This document shows, in pieces, positions 9,156-18,284 of a stretch of 64,000 nt of DNA. The notes under the pieces are model-generated. The model saw only the letters and a list, made by a program, of their open reading frames with translations, did no database searches and was not told where the DNA came from. Origin of the DNA: Butyricimonas faecalis (GTDB taxonomy: Bacteria; Bacteroidota; Bacteroidia; Bacteroidales; Marinifilaceae); the NCBI RefSeq assembly GCF_003991565.1, contig NZ_CP032819.1:4774001-4838000 (forward strand). The letters run 5' to 3'. Position numbers and translations under genes: made by a program. The number at the start of each line of letters is the position of its first letter. Position 1 is the stretch's first letter.

Positions 9156-10273
9156 TGTATGTATTAATTAATACTTCAAACCTTAAAGTTGGAGGAGGTA
9201 TACAAGTTGCAGATTCATTAATTCATTGTCTTTTTATGTATAGACAGCATAATTTTGTAATAGTCTTATCTCCTGCTTTGTCGTATTTGGATGTAATTAT
9301 TGATGGTTTTGATAATTGCACATCAGTAATTTATTCTATTCAACAAAATATACAGGGAGTTTTCTGGGGAAAAAATATTTTTTTGGATAATGTCGTGGAA
9401 AAATATAATGTTGATGTTGTATTTACTGTTTTTGGACCATCGTTGTGGAGACCGAAAGTAAAACATATTTGTGGCTTTGCTCGACCACAATTAATATATT
9501 CAAATTCTCCTTTCTTTCAAAAGATGAATTGGGTTAAAAGAATATATTCCAAAATACGAGAAAATATGAAATTATATAATTTCAAAATCACATCAGATTG
9601 GTTAATAACAGAAAGTAATGATGTGAGAGACAAACTTTCATTGTTATTAAAGAATAAGCAAATTTATACGGTTACTAATTATTATAATCAAATTTTTGAT
9701 TGTAAGGAAAAGTGGAAAGATTTCAATATTAAAAAATTTGATGGAATTACATTATTAACAATATCAGCTAATCATCCACATAAAAACCTTCAGATTATAC
9801 CAAAGGTTTTAGATTATATAGATGAATATAATATACCTCTTAATTTACGATTTGTTGTTACATTGTCTTGTAATGAAATGCAACTTAAAGAAAAATATAA
9901 AGATCGAATTTTGTTGATAGGGAAAGTTGATATAAATACTTGTCCTTCATTATATGATAAAGCTGATATTATGTTTTTGCCAACGTTGTTAGAGTGTTTT
10001 TCTGCATCGTATCCAGAAGCAATGAAAATGGGGAAACCCATTTTAACGAGTGATTTGTCCTTTGCACATTCATTGTGTGGGGATGCTGCTCTGTATTTTG
10101 ATCCTTTATCTCCACAATCGATAGTTGAAGCGATACAAAGAATAAATGTTGATAAAATTTTAGTAAGTGTTCTTATAGAAAATGGTCGAAAACAATTACA
10201 TGTTTATGATAATGCAGAACAAAGATGTGATAAGATTATTAAGTTGTTGGAGAAAATTTATTGCAATAAATAA
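9155..10273 (+). CDS. GT4 family glycosyltransferase
   Basis: A 372-residue GT-B fold transferase. The N-terminal domain has the glycine-rich NTSNLKVGGGIQVADSLI at residues 6-23. The C-terminal domain has TISANHPHKN and the nucleotide-sugar binding block ECFSASYPEAMKMGKPIL followed by DAALYFDPLS, the EX7E-like signature of family 4. Both ends overlap neighbours by one base (TAATG). It would add one sugar to the lipid-linked repeat. It is the last strongly AT-rich gene before the composition returns to normal. Confidence 0.87.
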   Translation: MYVLINTSNLKVGGGIQVADSLIHCLFMYRQHNFVIVLSPALSYLDVIIDGFDNCTSVIYSIQQNIQGVFWGKNIFLDNVVEKYNVDVVFTVFGPSLWRPKVKHICGFARPQLIYSNSPFFQKMNWVKRIYSKIRENMKLYNFKITSDWLITESNDVRDKLSLLLKNKQIYTVTNYYNQIFDCKEKWKDFNIKKFDGITLLTISANHPHKNLQIIPKVLDYIDEYNIPLNLRFVVTLSCNEMQLKEKYKDRILLIGKVDINTCPSLYDKADIMFLPTLLECFSASYPEAMKMGKPILTSDLSFAHSLCGDAALYFDPLSPQSIVEAIQRINVDKILVSVLIENGRKQLHVYDNAEQRCDKIIKLLEKIYCNK

Positions 10274-12392
10274 TGAAACAAATTATACAAGACCTTAAGT
10301 CAGGAGCAACAATTTTGGAGGAAGTTCCGGTTCCGCAGGTAAAGGCGGGGTACGTCTTGATTCAAACAACTCGAACCTTGGTTTCGTTGGGAACGGAGCG
10401 GATGTTGGTGGAATTTGGGAAGGCGAATTTGATTGATAAGGCACGGCAGCAACCGGATAAGGTGAAACAGGTGTTGGATAAGATCAAGACGGATGGATTG
10501 CAACCAACCTTGGAAGCTGTGTTTAATAAACTGGGACAACCGCTTCCATTAGGATATTGTAACGTGGGGAAAGTGATGGCTGTGGGAAGAGGGGTGACGG
10601 AATTTGTGGTGGGAGATCGGGTGGCTTCCAATGGAAATCATGCGGAGTATGTTTGTATCCCCAAGAATTTGGTAGCTAAGATACCGGAGAATGTGACGGA
10701 TGAAGAGGCTACGTTTACGGTGATTGGTTCTATCGGTTTGCAAGGGATTCGTTTGTTGAATCCTCAACTGGGGGAATGCGTTGTGGTGGTTGGATTGGGA
10801 TTGATCGGATTGGTTGCGGCAGAGTTACTCAAGGCAAATGGTTGTAAGGTGATCGGGGTGGATTTCGATCAACAGAAGGTGGATATTGCAAAAAATAAAG
10901 GTATATATGCGATTAACCCTAAAAATGGGATTGATCCGGTGAAATATGTAGAAGAGGTAACCGGAGGCGTTGGTGCGGATGGAGTACTTATTACGGCTTC
11001 AGCTAAGGGGGATGAGGTAATTCATCAAGCATGCTTGATGTCTCGCAAGAGAGGTCGAGTGGTGTTGGTGGGGGTGATCGGGTTAAATATGAGAAGAGAT
11101 GATTTTTATAAGAAAGAATTATCTTTTCAAGTATCCTGTTCATACGGTGCTGGAAGATATGATGAAGAGTATGAAAATAAAGGCCATGATTACCCGTTAG
11201 CCTACGTGCGATGGACGGAAAAGAGAAATTTTGAAACGATACTTAGTGCAATATCATCCAAGATGTTGGATGTACAACCGCTGATCACGGAAGAGGTGGA
11301 ACTGGTCAATTACGCGGAAATCTATGGAGATATGCGTAAACATGGATCGATAGCTTCGATCTTAAAATTTCCGGTTGATTCAACGATAGAGAGAGTTGTT
11401 CCCGTTGGAGAGAATCGTACGATGGTAGGAAGTGGTAAATTAGGAATTATTGGTGCTGGGAATTTTGCCTCTGCAACAATTATCCCTGCTTTGAAAAAAG
11501 TAAATGCTCCCATAAAATACATTGCCAGTGCACAAGGATTGACGGCGAAAGTTTTAGCCAAGAAAGCCCAAGCAGAGAATGCGACTTCTGATTATCGTGT
11601 TATGTTGGACGATCCGGAAATCAATATGGTAATTATTACAACAAGGCATAATTTGCATGCTTCGATGGTGATGGAAGCTTTGGAGGCGGGTAAGAGTGTT
11701 TTTGTTGAAAAACCGCTTTGTTTGAACGAGGAGGAATTACAAAATATAGAAAATGCGTACATGAAGGTAAGCGACAAAATAACGCTGACTGTTGGTTTCA
11801 ATCGTCGTTTTCTCCGTTTGCTGTAAAAATGAAAGCATTGGTCGGTGGTGGACCCAAAAATATCGTGGCGACAATGAATGCCGGATATATTCCACCGGAA
11901 GCGTGGGTGCAGGACATGGAAGTGGGAGGAGGACGTGTCATAGGTGAAGCTTGTCATTTTATTGATTTGTGTTCTTTCCTTGCAGATAGTAAGGTTGTAG
12001 CCGTATGTATGAATGCCTTGGGTGAGAATCCACAAGAGAACACGGATAATGTTTCGATTTTGTTGAAATATGAAAATGGAACGAATGCCGTGATTAATTA
12101 TTTCGCTAATGGGTCGAAATCTTACGTGAAAGAGCGGGTTGAGGTTTTCTCGCAAGAAAAGGTGTTGGTGTTGGATAATTGGAGGAAACTGGAAGGGTTT
12201 GGCGTGAAAGGATTTTCAAAAATGACGGGGACGATGGATAAAGGACATAAACGTCAATTTGCTTTATTGAATGAGCGGCTGCAGAAAGGAGGAGAGGCGC
12301 TAATTCCATTTGAAAGTATTGTAAATACAACTCGTGCTTCTTTTGCTTGTATCGAAAGTTTGAAGAAAAAGGCTTGGGTTGAAGTTAGATAA
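10273..12392 (+). pseudogene. Bi-domain oxidoreductase (MDR plus Gfo/Idh/MocA), frameshifted
   Basis: The N-terminal half (to about residue 370) is a zinc-type medium-chain dehydrogenase-like domain with VVVVGLGLIGLVAAELLKAN. The C-terminal half starts near residue 388 with a Gfo/Idh/MocA Rossmann domain (KLGIIGAGNFASATIIPAL) and EKPLCLNEEEL. The first frame stops at 11826 just after VGFNRRF; the rest of the Gfo/Idh domain (SPFAVKMKALVGG onward) is in another frame to 12392. One extra T in the T4 run at 11808-11811 restores a 706-residue protein, the usual size of this family. Such enzymes sit beside heparinase-like genes in surface-polysaccharide loci. The substrate is unknown. Confidence 0.88.
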
Positions 12393-12418
12393 TTTTGTCG
12401 AATTGTTCTTTGAAATAA

Positions 12419-13981
12419 ATGTCAATTTTCAGCAAGGTGGATGTGCTATGGAATACGGTTAAATACTTGAAACCGATTCAATGGCGTTATCGTGCTAAGT
12501 TGTGGTGTCAACGATTCTTTCCACAATGTTTGCAAGCATTAGATACGACTCCTGGTAGGCAGATTTTGAATTTTGTTCCGTCAATCCCGAATGAAATCAC
12601 CTATTTAGGTGACAATGCTTTTCAGTTCCTAAACTTGCAAAAATCTTTTGGAAAGCAAGTGAATTGGGAATTTGTTGAATATGGAAGATTGTGGGGATAT
12701 AATTTGAATTATTTTGAGTTCTTGAATCAAAAAGGTATGAACGTAGAGGATGGGAGAAAATTGATTCGAGATTTCATGCAACATCTTCCGAAAGCCAGCA
12801 TGGGAATGGAACCTTATCCATTGTCATTAAGGTCTATAAATTGGATTCGTTTTTTGTCGTGTAATAGTATAAACGATGTTGATATTGATGCTGTTTTATA
12901 CGCTCAATTGAAGTTGTTAATCCATAAACTTGAATATCATTTGTTGGGAAACCATTTATTGGAAAATGGTTTTGCTTTGTTATTCGGAGCCTATTATTTT
13001 AATGATCATGCTTTCTATAAGAAGGCAAAAACAATATTAAGACCGGAGTTACAGGAACAAGTGTTGGGTGATGGAGGGCATTTTGAGAGGAGTCCAATGT
13101 ATCATTGTATCATGTTGTATCGGGTATTGGATTGCTATAATTTGGTACATAATAGTGCTTTGTTCGGGAACGAATTGGAAGATATTCTGAAAGAGAAGGC
13201 AGAAGCTATGTTGGGGTGGTTGGAAGAAGTTGTTTATAGTGATGGGCGAATTCCACTGTTGAATGATGCAGCTGTGGGAGTAGCTCCAGTCGCCAAGGAT
13301 TTAATTGAATATGCTCAACGATTGGGGATCTTTTGTGATAAAAAAGTGAGATTAAAAGAGTCTGGGTATCGGAAGATTCGATGGGAGAAGTTCGAATTAT
13401 TTATTGATGTCGGGGAAGTCGGACCGGATTATCAGCCGGGGCATGCGCATGCGGATACATTTAGTTTTGAATTATATATCAATGGACGACCTGTCATTGT
13501 TGATACCGGAACCTCCACGTACGTGGTAAATAATACTCGTTTTTATGAAAGAAGTACAGCAGCTCACAATACCGTGGTTGTGTGCGGACAAAATTCCAGT
13601 CAGGTTTGGGCGGCACATCGAGTGGCTCGACGGGCAAGGGTTCAAGTCTTTTGTGATGAAGAAGAACGTATTGTTGCCGTGCATGATGGTTATAAACGTT
13701 TGGGGTGTTTGCATACCCGCAAAGTGGAAAAGGTGGGGAAATATATCCGAATTACTGATGAAGTTGATCGTGAAGGGACGGCTTATTTGCATTTCATGCC
13801 TAAAGAGAATGTCGTTTTAGATGGAAATCGGCTTCTCGGATCGGATTATTGTATAGAGTTCGATGGGGCACGTGAGATTGAACCGTTTACGTCTATGTAC
13901 TCCCCTGAATTTAATAAAAGAGAAGAACGACGGAGTTTTCGAATTTCTTTTGACAGGAGGCTAGAGACTATTATACAATGA
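12419..13981 (+). CDS. Heparinase II/III-like protein of a polysaccharide locus
   Basis: A 520-residue protein with an N-terminal alpha-helical barrel (PLSLRSINWIRFL, LGNHLLENGFALLFGAYYF, GDGGHFERSPMYHC) and a C-terminal beta-sandwich heparinase II/III domain (GPDYQPGHAHADTFSFEL, DTGTSTY, RSTAAHNTV). H-A-H-A-D and the RSTAAHNT histidine match the catalytic region of PL12/PL15-type lyases. There is no signal peptide, so it probably acts in the cytoplasm or as part of assembly and not as a secreted degradative lyase. It is paired with the bi-domain oxidoreductase upstream and a GT4 that overlaps its last 4 bases. Confidence 0.85.
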   Translation: MSIFSKVDVLWNTVKYLKPIQWRYRAKLWCQRFFPQCLQALDTTPGRQILNFVPSIPNEITYLGDNAFQFLNLQKSFGKQVNWEFVEYGRLWGYNLNYFEFLNQKGMNVEDGRKLIRDFMQHLPKASMGMEPYPLSLRSINWIRFLSCNSINDVDIDAVLYAQLKLLIHKLEYHLLGNHLLENGFALLFGAYYFNDHAFYKKAKTILRPELQEQVLGDGGHFERSPMYHCIMLYRVLDCYNLVHNSALFGNELEDILKEKAEAMLGWLEEVVYSDGRIPLLNDAAVGVAPVAKDLIEYAQRLGIFCDKKVRLKESGYRKIRWEKFELFIDVGEVGPDYQPGHAHADTFSFELYINGRPVIVDTGTSTYVVNNTRFYERSTAAHNTVVVCGQNSSQVWAAHRVARRARVQVFCDEEERIVAVHDGYKRLGCLHTRKVEKVGKYIRITDEVDREGTAYLHFMPKENVVLDGNRLLGSDYCIEFDGAREIEPFTSMYSPEFNKREERRSFRISFDRRLETIIQ

Positions 13982-15144
13982 AAATTTTATTCTTGACTTT
14001 TTATTTTGAACCGGACCTTTGTGCCGGGTCATTTCGTAATACGCCGCTATTTCGGGAGTTATTACAACAGATGGATGAAAAAGATTGGATTCATGTGATT
14101 ACGACGCAGCCGAATCGTTATCACTCTTTTCATGTTGAGGGGCAAGCAAGGGAAATAAGTGATAATTATAGGATAGATCGGATTCGTGTACCGGAGCATA
14201 AGAGTGGTTTTATCGATCAAGTTCGTTCTTTTCGGGTGTTTTATAACGAGGCTCTGCGCTTGGCGGGTAAAGAGCGTTATGATTTGGTATATGCTTCTTC
14301 TTCAAGATTGTTCACTGCTTTTTTAGGCAGAAGAATCGCGGGAAAACAGAGAATTCCTTTGTATTTGGATATACGTGATATTTTTGTTGATACGATAAAG
14401 GATGTATTCAAAAAGAGGAAGATGATCCGCATTCCGGCCGGGATCTGTTTTGGATGGATTGAACGGTATACATTTGCGGGGGCAAAGCATATTAATTTGG
14501 TGTCGGAAGGATTTAAAACATATTTTGAAAAATATAGAAAGTCTGTTTATTCCTATTTTACGAATGGGATTGATGATATTTTTCTTGATGTTCCGAAGTC
14601 TACCCGGCAAGTTTCAGGGGTGAAGATAATTACTTATGCCGGAAATATTGGAAGTGGACAGGGATTGGAAAAAGTGATTCCCATGGCGGCGCAGAAATTG
14701 GGAGATCGCTATTTTTTTCGGATTATCGGGGATGGGGGGATGAAAGCGTTGTTGAAGGACAAGCTTGAAGAATTGGGGGTTCATAATGTGGAATTATTGA
14801 ATCCGGTGTCAAGAGAAAAGTTGATAGGGTATTATAATGATTCTGATTTCTTACTTTTACATTTGAATGACTTGGAGGCATTTAAGAAAGTGCTTCCGTC
14901 GAAATTGTTTGAATATGCGGCATTTGATAAACCTATTGTAGCGGGGGTTGGCGGTTATGCCAGCCAATTTATTCAGGAGAATTTAAGCAATTATATATTG
15001 TTTGCACCTACCGATGTTGAGAGTATGGTAGAACAAATATTGAAATTTGATGGCGGGGGAGAAAAGCAGGGTGATTTTGTTAAAAGGTTTGCCCGAAAAA
15101 ATATAATGAAAGAAATGGCACGCTCTATTCTTGAGTGTCGTTAG
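13978..15144 (+). CDS. GT4 family glycosyltransferase (WbuB-like)
   Basis: A 388-residue GT-B transferase starting KILFLTFYFEPDLCAGS, typical of the WbuB/colanic-acid group. Further signatures are YASSSRLFTAFLG, YAGNIGSGQGLEKVI and LPSKLFEYAAFDKPIVAG. Its ATG overlaps the stop of the heparinase-like gene (ATGA), indicating coupled translation. In related loci this transferase, the following epimerase and the final WecA-like transferase form a conserved 3' block, so it probably adds the second sugar to the undecaprenyl-linked primer. The exact sugar is not deducible. Confidence 0.88.
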   Translation: MKILFLTFYFEPDLCAGSFRNTPLFRELLQQMDEKDWIHVITTQPNRYHSFHVEGQAREISDNYRIDRIRVPEHKSGFIDQVRSFRVFYNEALRLAGKERYDLVYASSSRLFTAFLGRRIAGKQRIPLYLDIRDIFVDTIKDVFKKRKMIRIPAGICFGWIERYTFAGAKHINLVSEGFKTYFEKYRKSVYSYFTNGIDDIFLDVPKSTRQVSGVKIITYAGNIGSGQGLEKVIPMAAQKLGDRYFFRIIGDGGMKALLKDKLEELGVHNVELLNPVSREKLIGYYNDSDFLLLHLNDLEAFKKVLPSKLFEYAAFDKPIVAGVGGYASQFIQENLSNYILFAPTDVESMVEQILKFDGGGEKQGDFVKRFARKNIMKEMARSILECR

Positions 15145-15163
15145 TTTTATTTGGTGTATATTT

Positions 15164-16123
15164 ATGAATATTCTTATTACAGGAATCCACGGTTTCGTGG
15201 GTTCTAATCTTGTGTTGTCTTTGAAAGATCGGCATGTTCTTTATGGGTTGGATATTGTTATCCCGGAAAAAGAGGGGGTGGTGAGGACATATTCGTGGGA
15301 AGAGCTGGAAGAAGTGGAAGGGATTGATGCGATTGTACATTTAGCAGGGAAAGCACATGATACGAAAAATGAGACCTTGGCGGAGACGTATTTTACGATA
15401 AACACGGGATTGACGCGGAAGGTTTTTGATTATTTCTTGAAATCTTCGGCGAAGAAGTTTATCTTTTTCAGTTCGGTGAAAGCGGTAGCGGATTTCGTGG
15501 TGGGGGATAAGTTGACGGAGGAGGTGATCCCGACACCGAAGGGACCTTACGGGGAGAGTAAGATTGCAGCGGAGAATTACATCCTTGAACAATTGAAAAT
15601 AGGAGATGGAGAATTGAAGATGCAGGGGAAGCAGGTATATATTTTGCGGCCTTGCATGATTCATGGGCCGGGGAATAAGGGGAATTTGAATTTGTTGTAT
15701 AGTGTGGTGAAGAAAGGGTTACCATGGCCGTTGGGTGATTTTGAAAACAGAAGGTCGTTTACCTCGGTGGATAACCTTTGTTACGTGGTGAACGGGTTGC
15801 TTGAAAAGGAGGTTGCGTCGGGAATTTATCACATGGCGGATGACGAGGCGTTGTCGACGAACGAGTTGATCCGGGAAATGTGTGAGGTGATGGGAAAGAA
15901 GGCACATATTTGGCGGATGAATAAAGGGTTGATGAAGGAGTGTGCGGGATTGGGAACGTTGTTACATTTACCGTTGAATTTGGAGCGGTTGAAGAAATTG
16001 ACGGAGAATTACGTGGTTTCGAATGAGAAGATCAAGCGGGCTTTAGGGATTGAACGGATGCCGGTGACGGCGATGGAGGGGTTGAGGAAGACGATAAGAT
16101 CGTTTACTGATTGTAAATTTTAA
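15164..16123 (+). CDS. NAD-dependent sugar-nucleotide epimerase/dehydratase
   Basis: A 319-residue extended short-chain dehydrogenase. The NAD-binding motif TGIHGFVGSNL is at residues 6-16. The catalytic pair is Y129-x3-K133 in GPYGESKIAAEN, with the serine in FFSSVKAV. The C-terminal part has RRSFTSVDNLCYVV as in WbpV/GalE-like C4 epimerases. I use ATG 15164; an in-frame TTG at 15131 would overlap the previous gene. With the WecA-like transferase after it, the likely product is a UDP-HexNAc for the first sugar. UDP-GlcNAc 4-epimerase is the best guess, not certain. Confidence 0.85.
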   Translation: MNILITGIHGFVGSNLVLSLKDRHVLYGLDIVIPEKEGVVRTYSWEELEEVEGIDAIVHLAGKAHDTKNETLAETYFTINTGLTRKVFDYFLKSSAKKFIFFSSVKAVADFVVGDKLTEEVIPTPKGPYGESKIAAENYILEQLKIGDGELKMQGKQVYILRPCMIHGPGNKGNLNLLYSVVKKGLPWPLGDFENRRSFTSVDNLCYVVNGLLEKEVASGIYHMADDEALSTNELIREMCEVMGKKAHIWRMNKGLMKECAGLGTLLHLPLNLERLKKLTENYVVSNEKIKRALGIERMPVTAMEGLRKTIRSFTDCKF

Positions 16124-16210
16124 ATTGAGTGATTATAAGTAACCGCTGGATAATTGGAGATTATTTGTTCCAAACGTTCGAGTAAGTATACTTGATGTAG
16201 AAAAAAATCT

Positions 16211-16218
16211 TATATTTG
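16211..16218 (+). promoter_or_regulatory. -7 element before the ParE-type module
   Basis: TATATTTG fits the TAnnTTTG Bacteroidota -7 box and lies 22 bases before the probable antitoxin ATG at 16240. A good -33 box is not seen at the normal distance (a CTTG is 16 bases upstream), so the match is only moderate. Confidence 0.4.
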
Positions 16219-16239
16219 TAGTAATAAATACTCAATAGG

Positions 16240-16487
16240 ATGGAAACGATGAATTTGGATTCAATGCGGGGGATATATTCAAAGAGTTGATGACTTTGGA
16301 TAAAAATAATTTGTTATATGCTTATATATTAACTTTAACAAAGAGGAAGGAAACTGTAGAGGTGACCTTGTTGGAAGAAATGTTAGATGCTAATGCCGAG
16401 TATGCTTTAAAAGCTCACGAGAGAGGAGACGTTTACACAACTGAAGACGTGAGAAATTATATAGAAGAACAGCTTGGATGGAGATAA
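16240..16487 (+). pseudogene. ParE-module antitoxin, apparently frameshifted near its start
   Basis: From 16290 an ATG opens an uninterrupted frame of 65 residues ending NYIEEQLGWR, an acidic small protein typical of antitoxins. The same frame is open back to 16239 and reads DEFGFNAGDIFKEL, but has no start there. An ATG at 16240 is one base out of phase. One extra A in AAA 16244-16246 would give M-E-N-D-E-F-G-F-N-A-G and an 82-residue protein. The gene overlaps the toxin remnant by 10 bases. A shorter product from TTG 16287 or ATG 16290 may still be made. Confidence 0.5.
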
Positions 16488-16713
16488 TTTGGACGAAAAA
16501 AGCAATAGAAAGTTTTAAGGAATTGCGAAATCCATTGTTAGGGAAGGAGTATGAGTCTAGTAATCTTTTAAAATATGAATTTCGGTTCTTTGTAATTAAT
16601 AAACAAACTAAAGTTTTTATTTTATTCAAGGTGAGTTTGTTTATATCGTGTTGGTGTTTGATGTTCGTCAGGATATTCGAAGAATTCATGAGATGTTATC
16701 TTCTATAAAATAA
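16478..16713 (+). pseudogene. ParE/RelE-like toxin remnant
   Basis: The start MEIIWTKKAIESF and the later NPLLGKEYESSNLLKYEFR are typical of ParE/RelE toxins of Bacteroidales. The usual 25-30 residue helical stretch between these parts is missing (ESFKELRNPLL), so there is an internal deletion. A second lesion follows: the final strand FYFIQGEFVYIVLVFDVRQD and RRIHEMLSSIK are in a different frame, restored by one extra T in the T5 run at 16614-16618. The repaired product would be only 78 residues, against about 95-100 normally. It is almost certainly inactive. Confidence 0.65.
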
Positions 16714-16758
16714 GTTTCCCTGTTTCTTTAATAGATTAAAATTGGAGTTTTAGTTTCC

Positions 16759-17718
16759 ATGTTGTATTATTTCGTGGTATTTGTGGTGCTACTTGGGGTG
16801 GAGTTGCTCTATTTTCGGGTGGCGAACTATTTTAATATTATTGATAAACCGAACGAGAGAAGTTCTCACTCGAGGATCACGTTGCGGGGAGGAGGAATTG
16901 TGTTTTACGTGGGAGCGTTGGTTTATTTCGTTATTAGTGGGTTTAGTTTTCCATGGTTTATGTTGGGGTTGACGTTGATTGCAGGGGTGAGTTTTGTGGA
17001 TGATGTGCGTTCCGTGACGCAACGGGTGGGGTTGGTGGTACATTTTATGGCGATGCTATTGATGTTTTACCAGTGGGGAATGTTGGCATTGCCGTGGTGG
17101 TACGTGGTGGTGGCTTTGGTGGTTTGTACGGGGATCATTAATGCTTATAATTTCATGGATGGGATTAATGGGATCACGGAAGGGTACAGTTTGATCGTGT
17201 TGGGAGGCTTGGCATACGTGAATGAATGGGTTATTCCTTTTGTTGACGAGAGGATGATTTACACGATGATGGTAGCGGTACTGGTGTTCGGTGTGTTTAA
17301 TTTTCGGCGGAAGGCGAAATGTTTTGCCGGGGATGTGGGGGCGGTGAGTATTGCTTTCGTGATTTTGTTTTTACTGGGGCGGCTGATTTTGAAGACAGGG
17401 GATTGGAGTTATATTGTATTTTTGGCGGTTTACGGGGTGGATAGTGTGCTGACAATCGTGCATCGGTTGATGTTACACGAGAATATCGGGTTACCGCATC
17501 GGAAGCACATGTACCAATTGATGGCGAATGAGTTGAAGATTTCTCACGTGGTCGTGTCTTTGTTGTATATGGTGGTACAAGCCGTGATTGTGGCGATTTA
17601 TCTGGCTATGCCGGGAATGCACGATCTCTGCTTCGGGGGAAGCGTTATTGTGTTGGGTGTCGGGTACGTGTTGTTCATGAGAAAGTATTTCAAGTTACAC
17701 TTGGCAAGGATGAATTAA
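16759..17718 (+). CDS. WecA/WbpL-type glycosyl-1-phosphate transferase
   Basis: A 319-residue polytopic membrane protein of the MraY/WecA family. It transfers a HexNAc-1-phosphate from UDP-sugar to undecaprenyl phosphate and so starts repeat-unit synthesis. Diagnostic motifs are all present: IDKPNERSSHSRITLRGGG, VDDVRS, the metal-binding NFMDGINGI, the FAGDVGAVSIAF block and the HRKHMYQL loop. About 10-11 membrane segments are visible. It is the last gene of the polysaccharide locus, the usual place for this enzyme in Bacteroidales, and is separated from the epimerase by the ParE-type remnant. Confidence 0.92.
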   Translation: MLYYFVVFVVLLGVELLYFRVANYFNIIDKPNERSSHSRITLRGGGIVFYVGALVYFVISGFSFPWFMLGLTLIAGVSFVDDVRSVTQRVGLVVHFMAMLLMFYQWGMLALPWWYVVVALVVCTGIINAYNFMDGINGITEGYSLIVLGGLAYVNEWVIPFVDERMIYTMMVAVLVFGVFNFRRKAKCFAGDVGAVSIAFVILFLLGRLILKTGDWSYIVFLAVYGVDSVLTIVHRLMLHENIGLPHRKHMYQLMANELKISHVVVSLLYMVVQAVIVAIYLAMPGMHDLCFGGSVIVLGVGYVLFMRKYFKLHLARMN

Positions 17719-17791
17719 CGTGTAAAAAAGGATATATTTTGTATTTAATTGTAGTATCATTTGCTATTTTGTTGTATTTGTGGCAAAAAGT

Positions 17792-17822
17792 CTTGCTTTT
17801 TATCTTTTAATCTCTAACTTTG
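17792..17822 (+). promoter_or_regulatory. Promoter of the HU-like gene
   Basis: A -7 element TAACTTTG lies at 17815-17822 with a -33-like CTTG at 17792-17795, a 19-base spacing. It is 72 bases before the HU-like ATG. Confidence 0.5.
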
Positions 17823-17893
17823 TTAGGAATAAATGTTGAACAAAGGTTAGTAGGTATTTACATCATGAAGAAAAATCATTTTATAAATTAGAT

Positions 17894-18181
17894 ATGGACA
17901 AGAGAAAAATAGTTAGAATTGTAGCCCAAAGAAATGGTATGTCACAAAGAGATGTGGCAATGGTATTCGATGAAATCTTCAGAGTGATGTTAGAAGGATT
18001 GAAAGAAGAAGGGCATGTGGGCGTGTCGGGCTTTGGATCTTTCAACGTGAAGAAATGTGCTGTTCGGCATCGATATGTGCTTTCAACCCAAAAAGTTGTT
18101 TTATATCCGGAAAGCAGAAAAGTTACTTTTAAAGTTGCTAAACAATTTAAGCTTTGGGTGGATGGAGTGATCAAAGAGTGA
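17894..18181 (+). CDS. HU-family DNA-binding protein
   Basis: A 95-residue HU/IHF-fold protein. The dimerisation helices run through MSQRDVAMVFDEIFRVMLEGL and the loop after them is GHVGVSGFGSFNVKKC, the HU signature. The following beta-arm is YVLSTQKVVLYPESRKVTFKV. It is more diverged than the main housekeeping HU and lacks the usual RNPxTG arm tip, which suggests an accessory nucleoid protein. HU-like genes often flank capsule loci in Bacteroidales. Single gene, ended by the hairpin at 18227. Confidence 0.85.
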   Translation: MDKRKIVRIVAQRNGMSQRDVAMVFDEIFRVMLEGLKEEGHVGVSGFGSFNVKKCAVRHRYVLSTQKVVLYPESRKVTFKVAKQFKLWVDGVIKE

Positions 18182-18226
18182 GAGAAAATTTGAGCTTGTT
18201 AATTGGTGAAAACTTGTATGAATGAG

Positions 18227-18262
18227 AAAACGTCCGGAAATTACTCCCGGACGTTTTTCTTT
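18227..18262. terminator. Bidirectional intrinsic terminator
   Basis: An 11-bp stem, AAAACGTCCGG (18227-18237) with CCGGACGTTTT (18247-18257), encloses a 9-base loop and has T-rich sequence on the + side and the complementary A-run on the other. It lies between the convergent HU-like and M16 genes and should stop transcription in both directions. Confidence 0.85.
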
Positions 18263-18284
18263 TATTATAAATTGCAACCTGATC

